Source of the DNA: JBDHUX01 sp039809405
GTDB lineage: Bacteria > Patescibacteriota > Gracilibacteria > Absconditabacterales > Absconditicoccaceae
Direction: 5' to 3'
Length of the DNA stretch: 13,752 bases
Assembly: GCA_039809405.1 (NCBI GenBank)
Contig: JBDHUX010000018.1
Location: 1-13,752, forward strand
A program made the position numbers and the translations under genes. This document shows, in pieces, positions 1 through 7,544 of the stretch. Position 1 is the first letter of the stretch, and each line of letters opens with the position of its first letter. A model generated the notes under the pieces. The model was not told where the DNA came from. It worked only from the letters and a program-made list of their open reading frames with translations, and did not search any database.

Positions 1-810
1 ACTCCAAATATCATATTTCTTTTTGATAACGATGATGCATGATTTCAAGCTACGATCAGATGACTCAAAGTCGCATACAAGCAAGACACCTACCCAAAGA
101 TAGTAAATCTTCCTCATTTATACAAAGATGTTGATGATTTAGCCAATGATAATAATTTGACACTTGAAGATAAGCAGAAGATATTTGACCATCCTATAGA
201 TGGGATGAGTTGGGTCGTGGACTCATTTGTCGCCAAGTACGATATGACCAACCCAGTAGAGAAGAAAAAGATAACCAATGAACTATTTGAAATCATATCC
301 AATATTGCTGACTTGTCTATACTACAGATGTATATAGAGCTTATATCTGATAAAATTAGAACAGATAGCAATATACTATTTTCACAATATAAGATACGAC
401 TACAACAGTCTAGACAGTACATCACCAAACAATCGCCTAGGCCATCTTCACAAGAGCTAGATCCTAGATCTCTTTTTGATAGTTTGATAAGAGATGGGTT
501 TTACAAAACCCATTTTGATGAGAGTAGTATATCCAAGATAGATCAAATTATATATTATTATGATCAAGTTCAGAAGGTACTAAAAGATCATGATGCACTT
601 GAGATATCCGAAGAGGATAGTTACCTTGCAGATCAGCTTTGGCGAGAGCATCAATTTACCAATATGACCAATACTAGGAAGATAGACTTAGTTTACAATT
701 TTGGTCGCAAAACTATAGATGGTTTACTGAAAAAAATACTAAAGATCAGTAGTATAGACCAAGAGACCAAGATGTGATTTTTGGATAACAGGAAGAAGTT
801 ATGATGATAG
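1..810 (+). CDS. dnaG: DNA primase DnaG, C-terminal part (5' end outside window)
   Basis: DnaG makes the RNA primers for DNA replication. The frame is open from base 1 to the TAG at 808-810 (269 residues seen). It starts inside the Toprim catalytic domain: the motif FLFDNDDAGFQA matches the DnaG DGDxAGxxA metal-binding motif, with its Gly encoded by TGA at 40-42. It is followed by a strand ending in NLP and by DVDDLAND, the equivalent of the 'LPxGxDPDDL' segment. The rest is the helical region after Toprim (HPIDGMSWVVDSF onward) and a helicase-interaction-like C-terminus. Five in-frame TGA codons are read as Gly, including two in tandem just before the TAG. Under the standard code only residues in 157-777 would be called. 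The N-terminal zinc finger and RNA polymerase domain are not in the window. Family assignment is strong; the C-terminal helicase-binding role is known for the family and not visible here. Confidence 0.87.
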
Positions 811-813
811 GAA

Positions 814-830
814 GATAGTCTGATTATCTT
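814..830 (+). promoter_or_regulatory. Intergenic element copy 1 (CWGATTAT class)
   Basis: GATAGTCTGATTATCTT begins four bases after the dnaG stop and 107 bases before the start of the small acidic gene. It matches the seven-copy consensus NATNATCWGATTATMTT. A short inverted repeat, ACCTT-GT-AAGGT (832-843), follows directly. Function unknown; promoter or operator is the best guess. Confidence 0.5.
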
Positions 831-861
831 TACCTTGTAAGGTGATCTATGTCTTTTGGTA

Positions 862-889
862 TTGCATTATAATTTTTTATGAGTATAAT
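862..889 (+). promoter_or_regulatory. Candidate sigma-70-type promoter for the 938-1207 gene
   Basis: TTGCAT (862-867), 16 bases, then TATAAT (884-889). A second TATAAT at 868-873 lacks a suitable -35 box. The predicted transcript starts near 896, just before an inverted repeat GTACA-TAAAC-TGTAC (898-912), which could be an operator or a small 5' hairpin. Seen by eye only. Confidence 0.4.
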
Positions 890-937
890 GGTGGTGTGTA
901 CATAAACTGTACTCATTTATCACTAATTACTAACATC

Positions 938-1207
938 ATGAGTTTGGAAAGACAAAGGTTTGCTGAAAAGCATGAGTCATGAGAGTCTAGTTCTGATTTG
1001 GGTGGTATTACTAGCGAGTTCAAGTCAGCAATTGCGGATTTGGTATGAGAAAAGTACGGTGTAGAGCTAGGAGAAGAAGAAATCTCCAATGTGGAAAAGT
1101 CTCTAGAAGATGAGGGAGAAGCTATAGATGCTGATAACCTCCATAGAAATCTTGAAGCAGTAGCTCTTACCAAGGCACTTGAAGAGGAACAAGAAGAAGA
1201 AAATTAG
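938..1207 (+). CDS. Small acidic protein of unknown function
   Basis: 89 residues, stop TAG. I do not recognise the family. TGA is read as Gly at residues 15 and 37. The N-terminus is mixed (MSLERQRFAEKHE), the middle holds a likely helix (EFKSAIADLVGEKYGVELG), and the last 40 residues are very rich in Glu and Asp, ending EEEQEEEN. There is no signal peptide, membrane segment or cysteine, so a cytoplasmic, strongly negative, partly helical protein is likely. It follows dnaG on the same strand but across 127 bases holding its own promoter candidate and a copy of the repeated intergenic element, so it need not be co-transcribed. No Shine-Dalgarno precedes the ATG. The steady frame and AT-rich but ordered codon use support a real gene. 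Confidence 0.65.
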
Positions 1208-1234
1208 TTTGAAAATGGTAGATTTACTGTACAT

Positions 1235-1262
1235 GAGAAGATCCATTTACTTGGGTCTTTTC
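1235..1262. terminator. Hairpin terminator between convergent genes
   Basis: A 10-base stem, GAGAAGATCC paired with GGGTCTTTTC, including two G-T wobbles, and an 8-base loop (ATTTACTT). It lies between the stop of the acidic gene (1207) and the stop of the opposite-strand PriA-like gene (1266), where a shared bidirectional terminator is expected. The U-tract is short and is part of the stem, so efficiency is uncertain. Confidence 0.5.
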
Positions 1263-1263
1263 G

Positions 1264-1280
1264 TATTATCAGATTATCTT
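1264..1280 (+). promoter_or_regulatory. Intergenic element copy 2, overlapping the PriA-like gene end
   Basis: TATTATCAGATTATCTT fits the seven-copy consensus very well and continues TTATATT... It overlaps the stop and last codons of the opposite-strand PriA-like gene. No gene follows on the plus strand for about 780 bases, so if it is a promoter it would make RNA antisense to that gene. Confidence 0.45.
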
Positions 1281-1994
1281 TATATTTGCATTATGGATTT
1301 GCGCTAGTTTGTGACAGACTTCTACCGCATCGTATCTAGGATCAAGTTGATTTTTGTAATACCAGGTTTCTGGATAAAATACGATTATATTTGTTAGATT
1401 TTTTCGATCCATCCAGATATTTCAATGAGTTGTTATTAGCAAATTTCTTTGTCACTTTTGTATTTGCACAAAATACTTCATGACCTTGCTGTGACCATCT
1501 TGTCATATTAACACATAATCTCTATCTTTAATCAATCTGGCTATAGTGATCAAGTCTGGTATTAATATAACCGTCTGTCATACTTTACTATCTGGATGTA
1601 CGATAGGTCGATATTTATTGTTTATAAAGTTGATCTTGTCTACTTTATTTTTTGAAATTTTATTTTTTTCAAGCTGTCTGATGTATTGTGATAAATTTGA
1701 TATAAAGAGCGATATCGCAGCCCTATAACTTGTAAGATAGTGTTTTACCATCCGATGGATAAGTTCCAGTGTTTTTTTACCAAAAACTTTTCCTACTATC
1801 TTTATATCATTGTTCATATCTCATATATCTAACTCTTTTGCATATAACTCTTGCCAACTAATCTTGGATCATAAATTGATAATATATCTATTGTTCACAT
1901 ATATGAGATCTCAAATGGTTGCTACCTTTATGTCTGATGCCCATATCTGATCTTGTCATGATCTATATGAAAAATCATAGTAAAAATATTTCAT
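1266..1994 (-). CDS. Short PriA-like protein with degenerate helicase lobe
   Basis: 242 residues, stop TAA, nine TGA codons read as Gly. PriA is the replication-restart helicase, normally about 700 residues. Residues 1-100 resemble the PriA DNA-binding region; HRMVKHYLTSYRAAISLFI (80-98) matches the 'A..Y..plG.vL...P' segment. Residues 139-242 align by eye with helicase lobe 1: GQTVILIPDL matches 'kqvLvLVPEI', GQRNLLITTHGNIW matches 'iviGTRSALF', and NLTNIIVFYPET...NQLDPRYDAVEV matches 'nLglIIvDEEHd.sYkq...pRYhARdvA'. The DEEH box is YPET (207-210), and no Walker A is found before the VILIPD strand. The protein stops where PriA continues with 'lgSATPs', so lobe 2 and the zinc-binding part are absent. 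The gene ends cleanly against a terminator, so it looks like a settled short form and not fresh decay. A structural, DNA-binding, ATPase-dead role is inferred. Confidence 0.6.
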
Positions 1995-2000
1995 AAATAT

Positions 2001-2028
2001 TTGACAATAAGATAAATATAGTTATAAT
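2001..2028 (+). promoter_or_regulatory. Strong sigma-70-type promoter for the cysteine-repeat gene
   Basis: Perfect TTGACA (2001-2006), 16 bases, perfect TATAAT (2023-2028). Predicted transcript start is near 2035, giving a leader of about 28 bases to the ATG at 2063. It lies in the divergent gap facing the PriA-like gene; a weaker opposite-strand pair (TTGTGT, 17 bases, TATCTT) overlaps it. Confidence 0.72.
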
Positions 2029-2062
2029 ACTACACAATTTATTATAATGTGTTATTTCTCAT

Positions 2063-3541
2063 ATGTTTAAACGACTATTTAGACTTATTATAGTGTTTAT
2101 AATACTATTTTTTATTAATAAGTATACAACTTGGTTTGATGATACAAAATTTGGTGGTTTCTTCAATAGATTTGAAGATAAGATGATAGCAATTTTGATT
2201 AAAGATAAAAATACCGACAACATAAAAGAAAATCAAAGTAACAGCGACACATGATCTTTGAGTTGATTTGATGGTATAGAGTGATTTAGTGATGATGATA
2301 TACTTGGTTGAAGTGAAGTTAGTGGTACTTATGACACCAATTCTTTCTTGCCGAATAATTACGATATAGTATTTGTTGATCATACAAATAAGTACTGCAT
2401 AACACCATGGTGACAAAGGATAGAAAATGATAATTACATCATAGCTTATCAATCACCTGTCAGTGTAGATTGTAATTTTGAAAAAAGATATTGCCATAAT
2501 GGTAGACTTGATGGAAATTTTTATTATCATACTTGCCTTTATGAGAACATAGTGCAAATTCAATCTCAAAAAAGCTTACTTACAACTGAAAACATAGCCA
2601 CACTTGTTGCCAGCAATACATTTACTTATCAATCTCCAGTAGTTGATGGTTGACCAAATTCGTTTTGAAATAAACCAAATACATGATCTTGATCATTATC
2701 TGTATTGTCACAAAATGCCAATCAAGATTATGATATGCAAACACAAATATGACCAGGTATAGTCGCATCTAGTTATGCTGAAAAGTACACAAAAAATAAT
2801 CAACAAGATAGTAATGATATTGCAGATGTAACAACTACATACAATAATCCAGAGATACACTTTTTATGAAGATGAGAAAAAGAAGTGAAGATAAAAAACG
2901 GTCAAGTAGATTTAGAGGATACTGCATTGAAGACATCAACACTAAAGAAGATCTTAAAATCTTGATGACCTACTTATGACAGTAAACATATAGAGTTACC
3001 AATATCAAAACCAAATTATATTAATAAAATATGTACGACTCCTTGGTGAGATATACTTTCTAATGGTCAGTATACTATAGCATTTGATAGTTCATGACCT
3101 ATATGCAAATCAGAAATTAGATATTGTCTAGATGGCGTATTGAAGTGAAATTATACCAATCCCTGATGCGACAACCCTGATGGTATTATAAAAATTACCA
3201 CTTCTTTAGATATAAGTTGAGTAGATCTTAATTCTGACGAATATAGTTATTATAAGGACACAGTCAAATATACCTATTGGATGATAGACTACTATAAGTG
3301 ACATAACCAGATACCTTTAAACTTTGATAGTGACTCCAATATTAATTATAACTACACATCAACTAAATTATCGAATCGATGAAATGGATGTCGAACAGAT
3401 CAATTTGGTATAGTTCCAGATGGCACCAGTGTGATATGATTTGAATCTAGTTCTGCTGGTGAAAAATGATGTATATGACAAGTGAGATATTGTATAAATT
3501 GAGTATTGCAGTGAGAGTTTCCATATTGATATTGTGAATAA
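2063..3541 (+). CDS. Membrane-anchored protein with three four-cysteine repeats
   Basis: 492 residues, stop TAA, about 27 in-frame TGA codons read as Gly. An N-terminal hydrophobic stretch (about residues 4-19, after MFKR) with no obvious cleavage site suggests a signal anchor, with the rest outside the membrane. All twelve cysteines fall in three repeats: 112/137/144/158, 324/348/355/369 and 443/470/477/491. The last three cysteines keep exact spacing in every copy (7, then 14 residues). Repeats 1 and 2 carry CxTPWG or CITPWG after the first Cys, and all carry RYCxxGxLxG around the third. Four cysteines per unit in an exported protein suggests two disulfides each. Long Asn/Ser/Asp-rich linkers separate the first two units. 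I recognise no named family. It is followed by another anchored protein on the same strand; a surface adhesion or envelope role is inference. Confidence 0.8.
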
Positions 3542-3608
3542 AATACTAATTTATTATATTTTTACTTTTTTATCATCCTTCTGTATCTTTAATATCTTTT
3601 TATATTGA

Positions 3609-3625
3609 TACAATCTGATTATCTT
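3609..3625 (+). promoter_or_regulatory. Intergenic element copy 3
   Basis: TACAATCTGATTATCTT lies in the 118-base gap between the two anchored-protein genes, with the GATTAT core ending 37 bases before the ATG at 3660. TACAAT could serve as a -10 box, but no good -35 is seen 16-18 bases upstream. The gap is otherwise T-rich, with no clear hairpin terminator. Confidence 0.5.
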
Positions 3626-3659
3626 AATATTTAAATTACCCTATATAAAATATAATCAT

Positions 3660-4970
3660 ATGTCAAAATCATGAAAAGTAACAAAAATATTATCGAGATC
3701 AGCTTTATTGTGACTAGTAGCTGGTGTATGATTTTATGTCGTTAGCCCAAGGATATGATATTTGAAATACAATATAAGCAAAGAGGTAAAACAAAATCTT
3801 GATAATTGTAAGTTCGAAACTTTATTTACCCATGAAGATAGGATTACTACTGATATAATAAATTTGATGAGTTGAACTATATCCTATAAAGAACTCACTA
3901 CATTATTAATGGAACATTGATACGCCAAATCGCAATTGCCACTAGAAGAAGATATCTGGGATAGGGATGAGGTTCTAAATAATGTCATACGGGATATGCA
4001 TACCAAACTAGGTAATCCAAAAATTCAGTTTAGATGAAATTATAAAAATTACCAGACCTGGATAGAAAATCTTTTCTGCCACGAACAAGACCGTAAAAAT
4101 ATTTACGAACATGATAGGCCAAGATATAATTTTAATACTAATACTATATCTATATACAATCTTGACTCTATAAAATTTATTTTCGATTTACAAATTTATA
4201 AGGATAGAGAGGCTAAGTCTATTTTCAATGATGATGGGAAGATCTGGTTTAATGAGTTAGATAGCGTACAAGATCCACAAAGATTGTTAATAAATAACTG
4301 GATAGCAGAACTAGCACATTCTTTACAAAATATCCAAGATGGTTTTTTTAGGTCGCAGATAGATATAGCAAAAGATTTTTGTAATTGTTGATTTGATTAT
4401 GGTAAAACCTATAATATCCGTGGTATGGTTGAGTATGAAGCTCATGAGATATATGAGCCAGAAATGATAAAATCTTTTATTAATTTATATATAAAATATG
4501 CAGACCTATCTGATCCTGAGTTGATGTACAAGATAGCAAAATTTTATTGATGATATTTTGATAAGTACAAAGATTATGATCTATCTAGTTTTTGGCTAGA
4601 GAAAGCTGCAATTGCAGGCAAAGTAGAAGCCGCAAATATGCTTGCAAATAGGGCACATAAGTTGCTTTTGGAGAACTACAATGATTATTATGTAAATGAA
4701 GATAAGAAAGACTTATATTTAGATAAGACTTTATATCGATACAGTATAGCTGATTACCATAGTGACTCTAAGATATATGCAGAAAAACTTATTAGATATT
4801 GTGTAGACTATAAATACAATCCAGGCATGGGAATAAACTATTGTGAACAGATATTGAAAAACTATTATTTAGCGAAGGATCAAGGAGTAGATCCGTGACT
4901 CATATTTTATTATTTACATAAATTACAATCTATAGAGTATGAGCAATGTAATAATGAAATTGAGAATTAG
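3660..4970 (+). CDS. Membrane-anchored protein with Sel1-like helices and AExxH motif
   Basis: 436 residues, stop TAG, eleven TGA codons read as Gly. Residues about 11-28 form a membrane segment (ILSRSALLGLVAGVGFYVV) after a basic start, so a signal anchor with the bulk exported is likely. Residues about 285-335 look like a Sel1 repeat (ELMYKIAKFYGGYFDKYKDY, then SSFWLEKAAIAGKVEAANML), with weaker helical repeats to about 430. Sel1 repeats mediate protein-protein contacts. In the middle, AELAHSLQ (216-223) and, 42 residues on, EYEAHEIYEP (258-267) look like paired motifs of a metal site: the first is a zincin-like HExxH with Ala in place of the first His. I do not know a named family for this pairing. 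It follows the cysteine-repeat gene on the same strand, with its own intergenic element upstream. Confident as a gene; function unknown. Confidence 0.78.
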
Positions 4971-5011
4971 CTATTTTTTTATATTAAGTTGTATTATTGT
5001 TGGAGTAAAGT

Positions 5012-5662
5012 CTAGTGTATATCTTCTAAGTCTATATTTTTTATACTGTCTCATATAAAACTCTCAAGTACAACCTCTCATGTGAGTTTGCCTTTTTTGT
5101 ATTGTACGATGGACTCTACTTTCAATATCTCATTTGTATCAGCATATTTTCACTCTGGTTCTAGATATACGGGTTTAAATCTGATCCATCTAGCAAAGTA
5201 TGTTGGTTCTCAGTCAGCTATGTGAGTATATATATCGAAGACATTGCCCAACTTTTCATATTTTTTTTTAAATAACTGGTTTGCATTTCGTGTATCTATA
5301 GTTGGAGATATACTATAACTACTGTCTGGATTTACCTGTATCTTTCGAGATGTATGATCTTGTGTCAATCAAGTTTCATAAAACCATTTTTTACATCCAA
5401 GTCACATATAATTTGCCTGATCTAGCTCTGCACAATTCCAAAACCATCATTTTTTTACATGAGTATCTTTGAGATTATAGATTAGTTCCATACCTTCTTT
5501 GGCCAGTATAGTTGATGTAGTTTTTAGTTTAGTTTTTTCTGATAATGTTATATTTGATATCATCTGATAACTTACTGCCAATATACCTACACCAAAGACT
5601 ATTATAGATATCAGTACTTCTATCAATGTAAGTCATTTCTTATAGATATTTTTTTTGGACAT
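5012..5662 (-). CDS. Type IV pilin-like protein (PilV/pseudopilin type)
   Basis: 216 residues, stop TAG, eight TGA codons read as Gly. The N-terminus is a classical type III signal: basic leader, then KKG|LTLIEVLISIIVFGVGILAV, where prepilin peptidase cuts after Gly10 and Glu at mature position 5 supports subunit assembly. That Gly is a TGA codon. The hydrophobic helix runs to about residue 34. The variable C-terminal part has two cysteines close together (NCAELD and GLGCKKW) that could form a disulfide, and several Trp and Tyr. Pilins of this type form or prime type IV pili, used for attachment, twitching and DNA uptake. No other pilus gene is in the window. It is last in a minus-strand series after holA, with its own upstream element (5693-5709), so separate control is possible. 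The exact pilin subclass is not determinable. Confidence 0.85.
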
Positions 5663-5692
5663 TATTTTTTATTATGGTTATATGATGATGTA

Positions 5693-5709
5693 AAGATAAT
5701 CTGATATTT
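5693..5709 (-). promoter_or_regulatory. Intergenic element copy 4, upstream of the pilin gene
   Basis: On the minus strand AAATATCAGATTATCTT, with the GATTAT core ending 33 bases before the pilin ATG. A TATAAT lies six bases further upstream on the same strand. It sits in the 97-base gap after holA and points toward the pilin gene. Confidence 0.5.
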
Positions 5710-5759
5710 ATTATACTTCTAATTTAAAATATCATCTTATATATTTCGTTCAGACTGTC

Positions 5760-6767
5760 TTACTTCATTATTTCTTTGAATCAGGCCCAGAAATATTCCT
5801 GTGGTAATAGTCACGTTTTAATCTTATACTCCAATTGCAATGTTTTATCAAGTATATTTACGATCTTGCCATGATGTGTTACAAATATATTTTTTTGTTT
5901 GTATAATTTACTAAATGCAAATTGATGTATTTTTACTTTGGACATAAGTAATTTATAATCAGTATATCATGACTTAATCCCGTCTATTAGATTTAGTATT
6001 GATATTATATTCCAACCAAATAATCACAAAAAAGAAAATGGATTATCGTTGTTGAATTTTATCTCTTCCACTATTCTATTTTTTTCTTCTAAATTAATTT
6101 CTGGAGCCAATAAAGATTCTATAAGTCAAAATAAATCATGTTCTTTATTATAGTAGCATATCTGTTTTATAATTTTTATATCTAATATTCCATTATAATT
6201 TTGTAGTTTTAATAGCTCATTTTCTAAACTATACAGATTATTTTTATAATACTCTTCGAAAAAATCATATATAACTTTCTTCTGACTACATTCGTATCTA
6301 TTTCAGATGGTATTTTCTATAAGAGACTCTAGTATGGTAAGATTGTACTTCATATCTTTTATCTTAATTCAACTTCTACTATCCGACATAAACTTAAAGA
6401 ACGCAGTTCTTTTATCAGGTTTACTAGATGCAAATACCAACGTTATGCTGTCAGCGTCAATTTTATCTATATTTACTATGAAGTATTCCATAAATTTATC
6501 TATCTGCTCTTTGTTACCAGCCGGAAGTGACTTATTTGCCATTAGTGGTACATCATAAATTACAATCATCTTTCTTGATGCAAAGAGTCATCATCATCGT
6601 ATATTTTCTATAGCAAGTCTACTATCAAAATCGTCTGCATACATCCTTAATATATTATTTTCTCCATACTTTTCTTTAAATCAAAAAATTCGATCTTTTA
6701 TCTGCCTATTGATGAGATATATATCTCAAGTAAGCATACGAATATTGGTTTTTGCCGAAGAAATCAT
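5760..6767 (-). CDS. holA: DNA polymerase III subunit delta
   Basis: 335 residues, the usual length for HolA, stop TAA, twelve TGA codons read as Gly. Delta is the clamp-loader subunit that opens the sliding clamp. The N-terminal domain shows the family pattern: LTGDIYLINRQI (for 'l.GeD.yli...i'), then ADDFD, then a helix leading to GGGLFASRKMIVIYDVP (for 'slFs..klvvv..p'), and later SITLVFASSKPDKRTAFFKFM (for '.lif....lDkR....k.l'). Three consecutive TGA codons give the GGG before LFAS. The C-terminal half (about 170-335) is helical, as in the delta domain III. I chose the ATG at 6767; a second Met ten codons later is possible, but family members usually have a short extension before the first strand. 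The gene lies downstream of an unknown gene (gap 92 bases). No Shine-Dalgarno. Confidence 0.85.
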
Positions 6768-6859
6768 GTATGATATTTGTACAATTATATGTTTATATCT
6801 ATGAAATTAGAGACTATATTATATTTTTCTTACTTGAAAGCAAATTTATATTTATTCTT

Positions 6860-7453
6860 TTACTCTGATGGGAGTTTATCTACTATTCTATCGTTTCTGA
6901 TTGATTCATACATAGGTATAAGAAATCAGGTATGATTGTATAATTTACCTACTTTGCGATAGTCTATAGTCTCCACTGGCTTATTAAGAAAATTTATCTC
7001 CAATGCGTGGTCCAAATTATTTTTTTTGTATTTATTTTTTAATAATGCAAATATAGGTAGAGATATATCTATAATCTGATCTTTATTGTCAAATAACTTT
7101 ATAATATCTTTTCATGCCTTCGTATTACAATATTCATCATCATATATGATATCAAGTCATATGAATGATTTATGTATTGGTTCTAGCGATATATTTGCTC
7201 ATATTTTTCTTAATTCTAGTTCTATATCGTTTAATCATAAGTTTTTATCTTCCGCAGAATTATAATAATTTATCATATCTCGTATCTCTTTTTGGATCTC
7301 TCTTTGGGTAACTCTTATATCTATGTAGTCATGTACTTTATTTACATAATCCAATAGACAATACAACTCTTCTTCCCATCTACTGCTTTTTTCTACTTCT
7401 TTAGCATACTCATAAAAGTGTAGTTGCTTTAATCTTTTTTCTATACTATCCAT
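6860..7453 (-). CDS. Conserved-looking protein of unknown function, 197 residues
   Basis: Stop TAA, five TGA codons read as Gly; without them only the first 72 residues would be seen. I do not recognise the family. The first 75 residues are strongly helical and charged (MDSIEKRLKQLHFYEYAKEVE, then WEEELYCLLDYVNKVHDY, then REIQKEIRDMINYY), with coiled-coil potential. The rest mixes short strands and helices (LDIIYDDEYCNTKAGKDII, DISLPIFALLKNKY, KVGKLYNHTGFLIPMYESI). There is no signal peptide or membrane segment, so it is likely cytoplasmic. It lies between the PKD-protein gene and holA on the same strand, with gaps of 91 and 92 bases, and may be co-transcribed with holA. A candidate promoter ends almost at the start codon, so a very short leader or leaderless transcript is possible. 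Confidence 0.72.
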
Positions 7454-7461
7454 CCTTATAA

Positions 7462-7490
7462 TATATAAAAAATATATAAATTTAATACAA
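7462..7490 (-). promoter_or_regulatory. Candidate promoter for the 6860-7453 gene
   Basis: On the minus strand TTGTAT (7490-7485), 17 bases, TATATA (7467-7462). The transcript would start within a few bases of the ATG at 7453. The region is almost entirely A and T, so chance matches are likely. Confidence 0.3.
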
Positions 7491-7544
7491 GTTATATATA
7501 TTTTTTATGATAAATGTAAATAGATTTTATATCTTTTGTAGTTT

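Noticed and set aside
1775..1800. GKVFGKKT in the PriA-like protein as a Walker A motif
   Set aside because: The spacing differs from GxxxxGK[ST], and it lies about 65 residues before the VILIPD strand, roughly twice the distance usual in PriA.
4971..5011. T-run between convergent genes as an intrinsic terminator
   Set aside because: A run of seven T follows the stop, but I find no convincing stem before it on either strand.
7190..7215. Apparent frameshift in an A-run of the unknown 6860-7453 gene
   Set aside because: Careful re-reading gives AGA AAA ATA TGA with TGA as Gly; the frame is continuous to the TAA at 6860.
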